Positions 7,422-15,733 of a DNA stretch of 20,075 bases are shown piece after piece. The notes below the pieces were generated by a model. It was not told where the DNA came from. It saw only the letters and a list, made by a program, of their open reading frames with translations, and made no database searches. The position numbers were made by a program, and so were the translations under genes. Source of the DNA: CAYWVO01 sp964461835 (lineage in GTDB: Bacteria > Zixibacteria > MSB-5A5 > WJJR01 > JAJRUJ01); contig CAYWVO010000052.1 in assembly GCA_964461835.1 (NCBI GenBank), forward strand, positions 1-20,075, read 5' to 3'. Numbering within the stretch: position 1 is the first letter of the stretch; every line of letters starts with the position of its first letter.

Positions 7422-7471
7422 TCTTAATTATCCCGGCCTAAATGATAATGCAAATTTGATACCGTACCATC

Positions 7472-7921
7472 CTACTCCGCAATCACCATATCCGCCTTGA
7501 GGTAGTTTTCCGCCGGGAGCGGGGAGCCGGCCAGGCGGCGCAGCGTGGCTAATTGCCCGACATGGGTCATCGCGTCGGCCAGCGGCCCCTGGAGAATCCG
7601 GTCCCAGGAAGTGCCGGACAGCGGGGTGTCCTCCTGCACGTGGGTGCGCAGGATCAGCACGTTGTCATAAAAGCGTTCGATTTCTTCGGCAAAGGACGGC
7701 AGCATGGGGGGCGTGCGATTGACCTGTTCCATGAAGGACCGGGCATAGAGCAGCACCCGGGTCATGTGGTGCAGAAGTTCATGCGGGGTGCGGACGCCCT
7801 CACCCGCGGAAAAATCCGCAAAATCCTCCGGGGCATTCTTCACCGCTTTGCTGGCCCGATAAGCCAGCGCGGTCAGGAAATGCTTAAGCAATTGGCGCGC
7901 GTCAGTCATGATCATCACCAT
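7472..7921 (-). CDS. DinB/YfiT-like four-helix protein
   Basis: The 149-residue product matches the DinB-like four-helix-bundle superfamily: an N-terminal helix (LLKHFLTALAYRASKAV), the conserved metal-histidine region in helix 2 (ELLHHMTRVLLYARSFME, H50/H51) and the third ligand-type histidine in helix 4 (DAMTHVGQLATLRRLAG, about H120). The family binds a divalent metal through a His triad. Members include thiol S-transferases and many uncharacterised stress-induced proteins; the substrate here is unknown. Length is normal for the family. The start is uncertain: ATG at 7921 has no ribosome-binding site, while ATG at 7909 (MTDARQLL) has a GGTGAT-like stretch just ahead. It is cytoplasmic, with no signal peptide. 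Confidence 0.8.
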   Translation of the reverse strand: MVMIMTDARQLLKHFLTALAYRASKAVKNAPEDFADFSAGEGVRTPHELLHHMTRVLLYARSFMEQVNRTPPMLPSFAEEIERFYDNVLILRTHVQEDTPLSGTSWDRILQGPLADAMTHVGQLATLRRLAGSPLPAENYLKADMVIAE

Positions 7922-7939
7922 CCGTCATTCATTACATCG

Positions 7940-7981
7940 ACCGTCAGCTCACCGACGTTTACCGGCGTTTCTACTGACGGT
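7940..7981 (-). terminator. Inverted repeat after the OmpA-family gene
   Basis: ACCGTCAG (7940-7947) pairs perfectly with CTGACGGT (7974-7981). The 26-base interior includes two similar ACCG(A/G)CGTTT units. It lies between the 3' end of the OmpA-like gene (8051) and the start of the DinB-like gene, so a terminator or processing hairpin is plausible. There is no T tract. Confidence 0.35.
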
Positions 7982-8050
7982 AGCTGAACGGATGCGTCAC
8001 AAGACCCACGGGCTGCCGGACAGGGATACGTCTGACTTCCGTTTTGCCGA

Positions 8051-9268
8051 TTATATCTTCACCAACTCCACACGCCGGTTATTTTGCCGTCCTTCCGGAG
8101 TATCGTTGGTATCGGCCGGATTGGATTCACCAAAGCCTTTTGATTGCAGACGATCTTCAGCGATGCCATACTTGTCACACAAATATGATTTCACAGCCGC
8201 CGCCCGCTTTTCGCTCAGTTCCTGATTGTAGGCGTCGTCCCCCTGGCTGTCAGTGTGCCCTTCGATGATCAATTTCAAGTCCGGGTGATCGGTCAGCATC
8301 TGCCCCATCTGCTTCAACGTGGGTGTCGATTCCGGACGAATCACATCGCTGCCGGAATCAAACAGAATACCCTGGGTGGCGACCCGGCCTTTGGCGGCCA
8401 GCTCGTCATACAGGATTACTTTCCCGCCTTCAGCGACCCGGATGTGATCAATGAGAACACCCTGTTGACTATAATTATACAGGTAGAAATGGATGCGGTC
8501 AGCGCGTGGGAAATCGGCATTGGGGACATTGGCCACCCGTGTTTCGTTCACATACACCTTCAGGTACTTTTTATACCCCATGATCCGGCAGTGGACAATA
8601 TCCTCCCAACGGCCATCCTCAACCTCCATTTCCGCGGTCCCACCCCCGGAACCTTCGATTGCCCCTGCCCCGTGCCCGAATTTCAAGTAGTTGTGCCGGT
8701 TGCGGCTGCTGCCGTCAGCAGCCGGTGTATGTATTTTGAGTACCCCACTGGGCAGATACAGGTCGAATTCGATGGTAAACCGTTCCGGCAGGGTCTGCGG
8801 CAGCGGAACTTCAAAGTCCACGTTTGTGCTCATTCGCAGAAACCGTCGACCCTGCCACTCGGCAACTTCCATGTTGCCTTCGATAAACTCCAACCGCTCG
8901 GGAAAATCGCCAACCGGGGATGACTCAAAATCCTCGAAATAGAGAACTTTGTCTCCCGGGACGAAATCATAATTAAGCCAGGCGCCTTCTCCGGGTTTCC
9001 CCATCGGTGCCGTTGCGGTTTGAGCTTCAGATTCCCCCGCGTCTGGTGATTCAGCCGCGTCGGCTTCCTCTGTCTCACTTGCTGCCTTCTCGGTATCACC
9101 TTCCAGGGCGTCATCGATTGCCTCATCGACCTCTTCATCGACTTTCTCTTCGGTCTTCTTTTTGATCTTATCCTTGAGTTTGCCGAATTGGGCATCTGCC
9201 GTATTGGTGGCGAATAGCAGACCCAGGGCAATCATCAACACGACACCTGATCTACTGAATTGACGCAT
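8051..9268 (-). CDS. OmpA-family outer-membrane/peptidoglycan-linking protein
   Basis: The ATG at 9268 follows GGGGAGG and starts a signal peptide (hydrophobic 8-20, cleavage after TNTADA, residue 26). The mature protein begins with a highly charged Lys/Glu helix (30-65, possible coiled coil), then an acidic Ala/Glu/Ser linker to ~90. Residues ~105-285 look like a concanavalin/LamG-type beta sandwich (FEDFESSPVGDFPERLEF, FTIEFDLYLPSG, WEDIVHCRIMGYKKYLKVYVNE). The C-terminal ~105 residues are an OmpA-like peptidoglycan-binding domain with the expected ILFDSGSDVI, EGHTDSQGDDAYNQELSEKRA and NRRVELV motifs. It likely anchors an envelope carbohydrate- or protein-binding domain to peptidoglycan. 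Total 405 residues. The frame is open further upstream but without signals. It is divergently oriented to the lipoprotein gene at 9483. Confidence 0.9.
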   Translation of the reverse strand: MRQFSRSGVVLMIALGLLFATNTADAQFGKLKDKIKKKTEEKVDEEVDEAIDDALEGDTEKAASETEEADAAESPDAGESEAQTATAPMGKPGEGAWLNYDFVPGDKVLYFEDFESSPVGDFPERLEFIEGNMEVAEWQGRRFLRMSTNVDFEVPLPQTLPERFTIEFDLYLPSGVLKIHTPAADGSSRNRHNYLKFGHGAGAIEGSGGGTAEMEVEDGRWEDIVHCRIMGYKKYLKVYVNETRVANVPNADFPRADRIHFYLYNYSQQGVLIDHIRVAEGGKVILYDELAAKGRVATQGILFDSGSDVIRPESTPTLKQMGQMLTDHPDLKLIIEGHTDSQGDDAYNQELSEKRAAAVKSYLCDKYGIAEDRLQSKGFGESNPADTNDTPEGRQNNRRVELVKI

Positions 9269-9482
9269 GACGATTCCTCCCCGCCGGTATTTCACGCGTT
9301 CAAAAACTATGTATTGTATGTTGCCAATGAACGGGTAAGGGTACAGAAATGTCAAGCAGGCAATAACAGTTTCATATTGAGCCTCCCTGCCGTGCGGTAC
9401 CCGCCACCGCCGGACTGGACTTCCCGGAGGCAGTGAAGTACATTGCCAGATTGGTGTAAGGGAAGATGACGGATTGAAATAC

Positions 9483-10157
9483 ATGATGACAAAATCAACC
9501 ATACGGCTCCTGGTGGGCCTCGTCTTGCTGGTGCTCAGTGCGGTCTGGTGGGGCTGCGGGAGTGACGCGCCGGAACCGCGGCCGGAAACCGAGCAGTACC
9601 TGCCGGAGGAACTGGCGGGAATTTACCTCGGCATCGAGCGCGAGCAGGTGGAACAACAGTTCCAAATCTATCAGACCAATATCACCGACGACGGTCTGCA
9701 AACCTCGACTCGGATGATTCGCGACAGCGTGATGATCGGCATCGCGTTTTCCTACCGGAGCAACCGGCTGGCCACGGTGACGATCTGGTACGACTATCTT
9801 CGCGTACCGTATCGAATTGACGAAGCCCGCCGGGCTTTTCTCCGGGATGTTTTGCAACGTAACGGCCCGGAATATGACCGCGCATCCTTTGCCCTCAAAC
9901 CGGAGTATGTGGTCAGCGACCTGGCGCTTCTCTGGCAACATCCCGGCTGTCTCGCCGCCTGTATTTTCTCCAAACCCTCCGAGTTTTTCGCCGATACGCT
10001 CGAGTATCGTCCCTACTACCAGTTTTCGCTCATGGACAGCACGATCTCGCCGTTTAACTACTGGCCCAACCTGGTCATCCCTGCGGAAGAGGCGGAACGT
10101 CCGTATTTCCGAGAGGTCGATTCCCTGCGGGCGGTGGTCCGGGAAAGCGGCCGCTAG
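9483..10157 (+). CDS. Probable lipoprotein of unknown function
   Basis: The product (224 residues from the ATG at 9483) has a basic N-tip, a hydrophobic segment (LLVGLVLLVLSAVWWGC) and a cysteine at residue 25 preceded by Gly. The box W-W-G-C is an unusual but acceptable lipobox, followed by a polar Pro/Glu linker. The body (about 40-215) is a small mixed-fold domain with several Tyr/Trp-rich strands; I do not recognise it. A TTG at 9474 in the same frame has a better-placed GGGAAG and is an alternative start. It is the first gene of a plus-strand run that continues, 42 bases later, with the ABC exporter pair, so it may be an outer- or inner-membrane accessory of that system; this is inferred only from position. 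Confidence 0.7.
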   Translation: MMTKSTIRLLVGLVLLVLSAVWWGCGSDAPEPRPETEQYLPEELAGIYLGIEREQVEQQFQIYQTNITDDGLQTSTRMIRDSVMIGIAFSYRSNRLATVTIWYDYLRVPYRIDEARRAFLRDVLQRNGPEYDRASFALKPEYVVSDLALLWQHPGCLAACIFSKPSEFFADTLEYRPYYQFSLMDSTISPFNYWPNLVIPAEEAERPYFREVDSLRAVVRESGR

Positions 10158-10199
10158 GAGCAACGGCCGGTACCACCGACCCCGGTATAGGTCTATCGT

Positions 10200-11948
10200 A
10201 TGTTTGCCAAGTTAAATCGCATCAAGCCATACCTGTCCCGCTACCGCCGCTACATTTTTGCCGGCCTGCTGGCCGTGGCGGCGCATAATGCGCTGCGCTT
10301 GATTTCGCCCATGGTGCTCAAACGGGCGGTCGACAAGCTGGAGACCGGGATCTCGCTGACCGCAATTTGGGGTTATGCGGGCCTGGTGGTGGGGCTGGCG
10401 ATCGGGGCGGGGGTGTTTCTCTTTCTCATGCGCCGTACCGTGATCTGGGCCTCCCGCAAAATGGAATTCGATCTGCGAGGCGACTTATTCGGGCATTTAT
10501 TGACGCTCTCTCCATCCTTCTTTGGCCGGACGCCCACCGGAGAAATTCTCTCCCGTGCCTCCACCGACGTGGAAGCAGTGCGCATGATGCTGGGGCCGGG
10601 AATTATGTATTTGAGTAACGCCTTGCTGGTGGGCGCGGGGGCGTTGCCCTTTATGTTTTTCCTGGACTGGGAGCTGGCGCTGTACACGTTGATTCCATTA
10701 CCGGTGTTATCTCTGGCGGTCAACCGGTTGGGCACCATTGTCCATAAACGATTCATGGCAATTCAGCGGCATTATGCGGTGATATCCGCACATGCCCAGG
10801 AAAGCCTGGCGGGGATTCGCGTGGTCAAGTCCGGTTCCCGTGAGCGAATCCGCGATCGGGAATTCACCAAGCTCAACGACACGTATTTCGAGCTGAATAT
10901 GGATTTAATCCGCATTCAGGGGCTCTTTCGCCCTTTGCTCTACCTGCTGGCCGGACTCTCAGTGGTCGCGGTCCTCTATTTCGGCGGGCAGGGGGTGATT
11001 GCCGGCCGGATTACGCTGGGGACCTTCGTGGCCTTTACCCTCTATCTGGGCATGCTGGTCTGGCCGACCATTGCGCTGGGCTGGGTAATCGCGCTGTATC
11101 AACGGGGCACTGCGTCCTTGCACCGCATCGACGAAATCTTCAAAGCATCATCCGATGTGGGCAACGGTTCCAGCACCACGCCGCTGACACCAATCAAAGG
11201 CGATATCTCGATTCGCAACCTGACATTTGCCTATCCTGGTTCCGATCGGCCGGTATTGCGAGACTTATCGCTGGAAATACAATCAGGCGAGACCGTAGCC
11301 CTGATGGGCGCGACCGGCTGCGGCAAGACCACCCTGCTGAGTCTGTTAAACCGCTCGTACCCGGTGCCGGAGGGAACGATATTTCTGGATGGACAGGATA
11401 TTAACACGATCCCACTGGGCACCTTGCGGCAAATCAACGCCTTCGCCGCACAGGAACCGTTTCTCTTTTCGAATACGCTGGAACGTAATGTGAATTTTCC
11501 TCGAGATGAAGATCTGACACACGAACGATTGGATGAATTAGCTGATGCTGCCGGCGTCCTGGGCGAAATTGAGGAGTTGCCCCGTGGCTGGAAGACCCTG
11601 ATCGGCGAACGCGGCATCACCCTGTCCGGGGGTCAAAAACAGCGGATCTCGCTGGCCCGTGCACTGGCTGCTGATGCACCGGTTCTGCTCTTGGATGATG
11701 CATTCTCGTCGGTCGACACCAATACCGAAGAACACATTCTCAATCATCTCGGACAATTTTTCGCCGGGCGCACAGTCGTCTTAGTCAGTCATCGAATTTC
11801 CACGGTGCGGCGGGCAGACCGGATCGGCGTGATGGACGCCGGCCGCATTGCCGAACTCGGCACCCACGAAGACCTGCTGGCTCAAGGCGGCCTGTACGCC
11901 GATTTGGCGGAGAAGCAACAAATACAGGATGAACTGGCCGCCTATTGA
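10200..11948 (+). CDS. ABC exporter half-transporter (degenerate-site subunit)
   Basis: This 582-residue type IV ABC exporter half has six predicted TM helices (residues ~15-300) followed by a nucleotide-binding domain: Walker A GATGCGKT (370-377), Q-loop Gln (418), canonical signature LSGGQ (475-479), Walker B LLLDD (496-500) and H-loop His (531). The catalytic Glu after Walker B is Asp (D500), as in the degenerate subunit of heterodimeric exporters such as TM287/288, BmrC/D or MdlA/B. The next gene supplies the partner with the matching changes. The substrate (lipid, drug or peptide) cannot be read from sequence. The start has no good ribosome-binding site; ATG at 10200 is the first reasonable one. 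Confidence 0.9.
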   Translation: MFAKLNRIKPYLSRYRRYIFAGLLAVAAHNALRLISPMVLKRAVDKLETGISLTAIWGYAGLVVGLAIGAGVFLFLMRRTVIWASRKMEFDLRGDLFGHLLTLSPSFFGRTPTGEILSRASTDVEAVRMMLGPGIMYLSNALLVGAGALPFMFFLDWELALYTLIPLPVLSLAVNRLGTIVHKRFMAIQRHYAVISAHAQESLAGIRVVKSGSRERIRDREFTKLNDTYFELNMDLIRIQGLFRPLLYLLAGLSVVAVLYFGGQGVIAGRITLGTFVAFTLYLGMLVWPTIALGWVIALYQRGTASLHRIDEIFKASSDVGNGSSTTPLTPIKGDISIRNLTFAYPGSDRPVLRDLSLEIQSGETVALMGATGCGKTTLLSLLNRSYPVPEGTIFLDGQDINTIPLGTLRQINAFAAQEPFLFSNTLERNVNFPRDEDLTHERLDELADAAGVLGEIEELPRGWKTLIGERGITLSGGQKQRISLARALAADAPVLLLDDAFSSVDTNTEEHILNHLGQFFAGRTVVLVSHRISTVRRADRIGVMDAGRIAELGTHEDLLAQGGLYADLAEKQQIQDELAAY

Positions 11949-11960
11949 CGGCCTATTGAT

Positions 11961-13760
11961 ATGACTGAGTATATCCACGAAGATGAGGCCCTGGGCAAAG
12001 CATACGATCATCGCCTGATGAAACGCTTGCTCCGCTATCTCAAACCCTACCGCTGGTGGGTGGTTCTGGCGGTGGTGGTGTTGTTGATCGCATCGGGATT
12101 GCAACTACTTGGACCGTACCTGGTGAAATTGGCGATTGATGGACCAATCGCCAACGATAATCCGCAGGGGCTGGTGACGTACGGCTTGCTGTATATCGGT
12201 TTATTAGTTGGTCTCTTCCTCACCCGATACGTGCAGGCGATTGTCACCCAATGGGTGGGCCAACGGACTATTTACGACCTACGCCTGGAATTGCATAAGC
12301 ATGTCCTGAGCCGGGATTTGCAATTTTTCGATAAAAACCCCGTGGGGCGATTACTCACCCGGATTACTTCAGATATTAATGTCCTGGATCAGCTATTCTC
12401 CTCGGGCGTGGTGGTGGCGATCGGTGATTTGTTCATGGTAATCGGGATCGTGATCGCCATGCTTTATATCAACGTAAAACTGGCCTTGGTCTCCTTTGCG
12501 GTGATCCCGCTTTTAGTCTGGGCTTCGGTGGTCTTTCGCCATCGTGCCCGGACCGCCTACCGGGATGTGCGGGCAAAAATCGCCAAACTGAATGCGTTTT
12601 TGCAGGAGCATATCACCGGGATGTCAGTGGTGCAAAATTTCGTTCGCGAAAAGACCGTCTTCCGCCAGCACCAGACCATTAACGCCGATTTACGCGAGGC
12701 CAATTTCCGGACGATTTTGTATTACGCCGTGTTCTTCCCGACCGTCGAAGTGATCGGTGCGGTGTCGATCGCGCTCATTCTCGGATATGGTGGCGGACAG
12801 GTATTGGCGGGAGTGCTGAGTTTTGGCGTGCTGGTTGCCTTTATTCAATACGCCGAAATGTTTTATGGGCCGATCCGCGACCTTTCCGAAAAATACAATA
12901 TTCTCCAGGGAGCGATGGCCTCCTCGGAGCGCATCTTCAATTTGCTGGATACCGGCAGTCGCATCCATCGTCCGGAAACCGCCGCGCCGGTCACCCGGGT
13001 GCAAGGCAAGGTGGACTTCGATCACGTATGGTTCGCCTACAAAGACGAAGAATGGGTGCTAAAAGATCTCTCGCTGTCGATTAAACCGGGGGAGAAGATC
13101 GCGCTCGTGGGCGCCACGGGCGCCGGGAAGACCTCGATTGCCTCGTTGATCAATCGCTTCTATGAATATCAAAAAGGTCGTATTGCTCTGGATGATATCG
13201 ATTTGCGGAGTTGGGATCCCAGTGAACTGCGGCAGAATATTGGCTTGGTGTTGCAGGATGTGTTTCTCTTTTCGGGTACCATTGCGGAGAATATTCGCTT
13301 TGGCAACTCCGAAATTACCGATGCCGACGTTCGCGCCGCTGCGAGAGAAGTTGGGGCGCGTTCATTCATTGAAAAGCTGCCCCACGGGTATGATCAATTG
13401 ATCGGCGAGCGCGGCACCGGCCTATCCTTCGGCGAGAAACAACTCCTGGCGTTTGCCCGCACACTGGCCTTTGACCCGCCCGTGTTGATTCTCGATGAGG
13501 CCACCTCTTCGGTCGACGTTGAATTGGAATTGCTAATTCAACAGGCGCTCTCCCGGTTGCTAGTAGAGCGTACGGCAATTGTGATTGCCCACCGGCTCTC
13601 GACCATTCGGGCAGTCGACCGGATTGTGGTGCTCCATAAGGGTGAAATACGTGAGATGGGAACCCACGAGGAATTATTGCGCAAAAAAGGGATTTACTAT
13701 CGTCTCTACTTATTGCAGTATAAGGACCAGGAATCGCGGATACGGGAGTTGACGCAATGA
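11961..13760 (+). CDS. ABC exporter half-transporter (catalytic subunit of heterodimer)
   Basis: The 599-residue partner of the preceding gene, starting 12 bases after its stop, has six TM helices in ~30-310. The NBD has Walker A GATGAGKT (384-391), Q-loop Gln (432), Walker B ILDE with the catalytic Glu (E513) and H-loop His (544). Its signature is changed from LSGGQ to LSFGE (488-492). In heterodimeric exporters the altered signature of one half faces the Walker B-deficient site of the other, leaving one active and one degenerate ATP site; this pair shows exactly that complement. Walker A, B, Q and H of this half plus LSGGQ of the partner form the active site. The last codon overlaps the next gene's start (ATGA). 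Substrate unknown. Confidence 0.9.
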   Translation: MTEYIHEDEALGKAYDHRLMKRLLRYLKPYRWWVVLAVVVLLIASGLQLLGPYLVKLAIDGPIANDNPQGLVTYGLLYIGLLVGLFLTRYVQAIVTQWVGQRTIYDLRLELHKHVLSRDLQFFDKNPVGRLLTRITSDINVLDQLFSSGVVVAIGDLFMVIGIVIAMLYINVKLALVSFAVIPLLVWASVVFRHRARTAYRDVRAKIAKLNAFLQEHITGMSVVQNFVREKTVFRQHQTINADLREANFRTILYYAVFFPTVEVIGAVSIALILGYGGGQVLAGVLSFGVLVAFIQYAEMFYGPIRDLSEKYNILQGAMASSERIFNLLDTGSRIHRPETAAPVTRVQGKVDFDHVWFAYKDEEWVLKDLSLSIKPGEKIALVGATGAGKTSIASLINRFYEYQKGRIALDDIDLRSWDPSELRQNIGLVLQDVFLFSGTIAENIRFGNSEITDADVRAAAREVGARSFIEKLPHGYDQLIGERGTGLSFGEKQLLAFARTLAFDPPVLILDEATSSVDVELELLIQQALSRLLVERTAIVIAHRLSTIRAVDRIVVLHKGEIREMGTHEELLRKKGIYYRLYLLQYKDQESRIRELTQ

Positions 13761-14233
13761 GGAAACCGGTACTATTCGCAATCGGCATTATTGTTTTGGT
13801 TGTCGGTTCGTTGATCGCCGCACCGTTTATTCTCTCGGGGTCGGTCTTCGAAAAATCCCGGGCGGAGTCCTGGACCCGTACCGACGGACGCGAGGTCAAT
13901 GTCTTCGCTCAATCTTCATTGGAGGCCGAAATCTATCCGCGTCTCTCAGTGGCCCTCAAAGAGATGACCGCCACCCTGGATATTGGGTCGGCGGTGGCGA
14001 TCACGCCGGTGCATGAAGCCGGCGTGATTATTGCCAAGGACAACGAGTACTGGCGAACCATTCCACCCAGTGCGATTTTTATGCTGCATCAGGGCCACGC
14101 TGAGGTTTTTCTGGACCTTTCCGAATTCGATCTGTACCGCAAAAAATATCCCGAACTGAGCCGCGCCGGTATCCGTGCGCTGCGTTTGGATGAATTCTTT
14201 ACCGCCTTGCTGAACAACACCGATTCATCATAG
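13757..14233 (+). CDS. Small membrane-anchored protein in the ABC exporter operon
   Basis: The 158-residue protein starts with an uncleaved-looking N-terminal helix (~5-27) and then a periplasmic-type domain of ~125 residues with alternating strands (EVNVFAQSSLEAEIYPRL, VAITPVHEAGVII, WRTIPPSAIFMLHQGHAEVFLDLSEF). I do not recognise the family. The ATG overlaps the ABC gene's stop by 4 bp (ATGA), so translation is coupled and a role with the exporter or its substrate is likely but unproven. It is followed after 8 bases by the SuhB-like gene. Confidence 0.75.
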   Translation: MRKPVLFAIGIIVLVVGSLIAAPFILSGSVFEKSRAESWTRTDGREVNVFAQSSLEAEIYPRLSVALKEMTATLDIGSAVAITPVHEAGVIIAKDNEYWRTIPPSAIFMLHQGHAEVFLDLSEFDLYRKKYPELSRAGIRALRLDEFFTALLNNTDSS

Positions 14234-14241
14234 AGCTGCCC

Positions 14242-15024
14242 ATGGCCAATCCCTACCTGGAATTTCTGGCCGTGGCGGAACGGCTTGCACGTCGCGCCGG
14301 CCGGTTGCTGGCTGATGAGCGTCCCACCAACCTGCACGTGGAACACAAGGGTGCCGTGGACTTAGTCACCGAGATGGATCGCCGCGCCGAGGAAATGATC
14401 GTCGACACGATCACCGCGACTTTTCCCACCCACGCGATCGTGGCGGAAGAGGGCTCAGATAAAAAGGCGAAATCAGAATTCCGCTGGTATATTGATCCCC
14501 TTGATGGCACGACCAACTATACTCACGGCCTGCCCATTTATTGCGTGTCGATCGCTTTGGCGCACGCCGGGGAATTGGTCTGTGGGGCGGTGTACGATCC
14601 CAGCCAGGAGGAGATGTATACGGCTATCCAGCGCGGCGGGGCTTTTCGTAATGGATCGCGTATTCAGGTCTCCGGCGAGTCGGAGTTGCGCAAGTCACTG
14701 CTGGTAACCGGTTTTCCGTACGACATCCGCGAGTCCGGGGACAATAATCTTCCCCAGTTCGCCAAGTTCGCTATCGCCGCACAGGCAGTTCGGCGTCTGG
14801 GATCGGCGGCGCTGGATCTCTGCTGGGTGGCGGCCGGTCGCTTCGATGGTTTCTGGGAGTTGAAACTCTCCCCGTGGGATATGGCCGCGGGAGTTGTGTT
14901 TGTCCGCGAGGCGGGCGGTTTGGTGACCGATTTTGACGGCTCACCGTACGATTTACACTCGGGCCGTATCCTGGCCACGAATGGCAAAATTCACCAGCAG
15001 ATGATGACTGTCCTCGCGGAATAG
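14242..15024 (+). CDS. suhB: Inositol-monophosphatase family protein (SuhB-like)
   Basis: The 260-residue product matches the family length and motifs: E69-E70 in VAEEGSD (metal-binding), the D-P-L-D-G-T block in WYIDPLDGTTNYTHG (D85, D88, G89, T90) and the C-terminal WDMAAG (W212-D213), all ligands of the Mg2+-dependent phosphomonoesterase. It therefore probably dephosphorylates inositol-1-phosphate or a related sugar/nucleotide phosphate (IMPase, FBPase IV or PAP phosphatase activities occur in the family). It lies in the run with the ABC exporter and the LMW phosphatase, starting 8 bases after the previous stop. The weak ribosome-binding site suggests coupling. The exact substrate cannot be told from sequence, so the symbol is by family. 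Confidence 0.9.
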   Translation: MANPYLEFLAVAERLARRAGRLLADERPTNLHVEHKGAVDLVTEMDRRAEEMIVDTITATFPTHAIVAEEGSDKKAKSEFRWYIDPLDGTTNYTHGLPIYCVSIALAHAGELVCGAVYDPSQEEMYTAIQRGGAFRNGSRIQVSGESELRKSLLVTGFPYDIRESGDNNLPQFAKFAIAAQAVRRLGSAALDLCWVAAGRFDGFWELKLSPWDMAAGVVFVREAGGLVTDFDGSPYDLHSGRILATNGKIHQQMMTVLAE

Positions 15025-15065
15025 TCCACTTCCAAACGGATACCCCAACGCGGCGAGAATCGCTG

Positions 15066-15695
15066 ATGACATTCTACCCCAAACTGCACACGTATATCGG
15101 AGCAAGCCTGAGTCAGTTTGATCACATCGCTAGTGAACGAAAAAAGGTGTTGGGATCACTCAGGGAATATATCCACTCACAATTGCAGATGCATAAACCA
15201 GTAAATTTGATTTTTATTTGTACCCACAACTCCCGCCGCAGCCATTTCGCCCAAATCTGGGCCCGGACTGCCGCAGCGTGGTACAGGCTGCCGAACATCC
15301 ACACCTTCTCCGGCGGAACCGAAGCGACTGCCTTTAACCCGCGTGCGGTTGCCGCACTTAAGCGAGCGGGATTTGTGATTGAGAAATCCGGGGCGCCGAG
15401 GAATCCGCGTTACACCGTGCGGTTCACCGAGCAGGCCGACCCAATGGTGGCGTTCTCCAAGGTATTTGATCAGCCGCCCAACCCCACTACTGATTTCTGC
15501 GCGGTCATGACCTGCTCGCAGGCGGCCGAGGCTTGTCCGGTAGTACCCGGCGCGTCAATGCGGATTAATCTTCCCTATGATGATCCCAAGGACCACGACG
15601 GCACCCCCGATGAAACCGCCGCGTATGACGACCGTTGCCGCCAAATTTGTACTGAGATATTCTATGTTTTCTCGCCGGCACAGATAAATCCCTAA
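15066..15695 (+). CDS. LMW-phosphatase/arsenate-reductase-like protein with a Cys triad
   Basis: The 209-residue product has an N-terminal extension of ~45 residues, then the P-loop CTHNSRR (C52-X5-R58, phosphate-binding nucleophile) in FICTHNSRRSHFAQIW. Two further cysteines, C150 and C157 (MTCSQAAEACPVV), are spaced and set as in the thioredoxin-coupled ArsC of the pI258 type (C82/C89 there), and a D-P general-acid-like region follows (YDDPKDHDGTPDET). So it could be a Cys-triad arsenate reductase or a redox-regulated LMW protein-tyrosine phosphatase. No ars operon genes flank it; it ends the plus-strand run. The start at 15066 has only weak GCGAGA upstream. Confidence 0.8.
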   Translation: MTFYPKLHTYIGASLSQFDHIASERKKVLGSLREYIHSQLQMHKPVNLIFICTHNSRRSHFAQIWARTAAAWYRLPNIHTFSGGTEATAFNPRAVAALKRAGFVIEKSGAPRNPRYTVRFTEQADPMVAFSKVFDQPPNPTTDFCAVMTCSQAAEACPVVPGASMRINLPYDDPKDHDGTPDETAAYDDRCRQICTEIFYVFSPAQINP

Positions 15696-15733
15696 TCCTC
15701 GACTTGCCCAGCGGCGGGATTTCTCCTGGGTGG

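Larger units (their letters stand above)
6902..7471 (-). other. 570-base gene-free stretch: long leader of the PEP-CTERM gene
   Basis: I find no gene here. Visible structure includes a strong hairpin GGCCGCGGG-AGAG-CCCGCAGGCC (7027-7035 with 7040-7049, one bulged A), a second stem TTCGC/GCGAA within 7122-7137, and complementary AGCCAA/TTGGCT near 7138 and 7064. There is also a perfect 14-bp palindrome TTAACCTAGGTTAA at 7294-7307. This could be a structured 5' leader or regulatory region. The bases do not match the conserved cores of riboswitches I know (c-di-GMP-I, cobalamin, TPP). Confidence 0.45.

Noticed and set aside
8255..8923. Plus-strand open frame of 222 codons opposite the OmpA gene
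   Set aside because: The minus strand has a signal peptide and OmpA motifs in the same bases; the plus-strand frame has no ribosome-binding site and a shadow-like composition.
9495..10163. Minus-strand open frame of 222 codons over the lipoprotein gene
   Set aside because: It is a shadow of the plus-strand lipoprotein, with no start signal and no family features.
13424..13440. LSFGE in the second ABC half as a frameshift or sequencing error
   Set aside because: The flanking motifs are in frame, and an altered signature is expected in this subunit of a heterodimer whose partner lacks the catalytic Glu.
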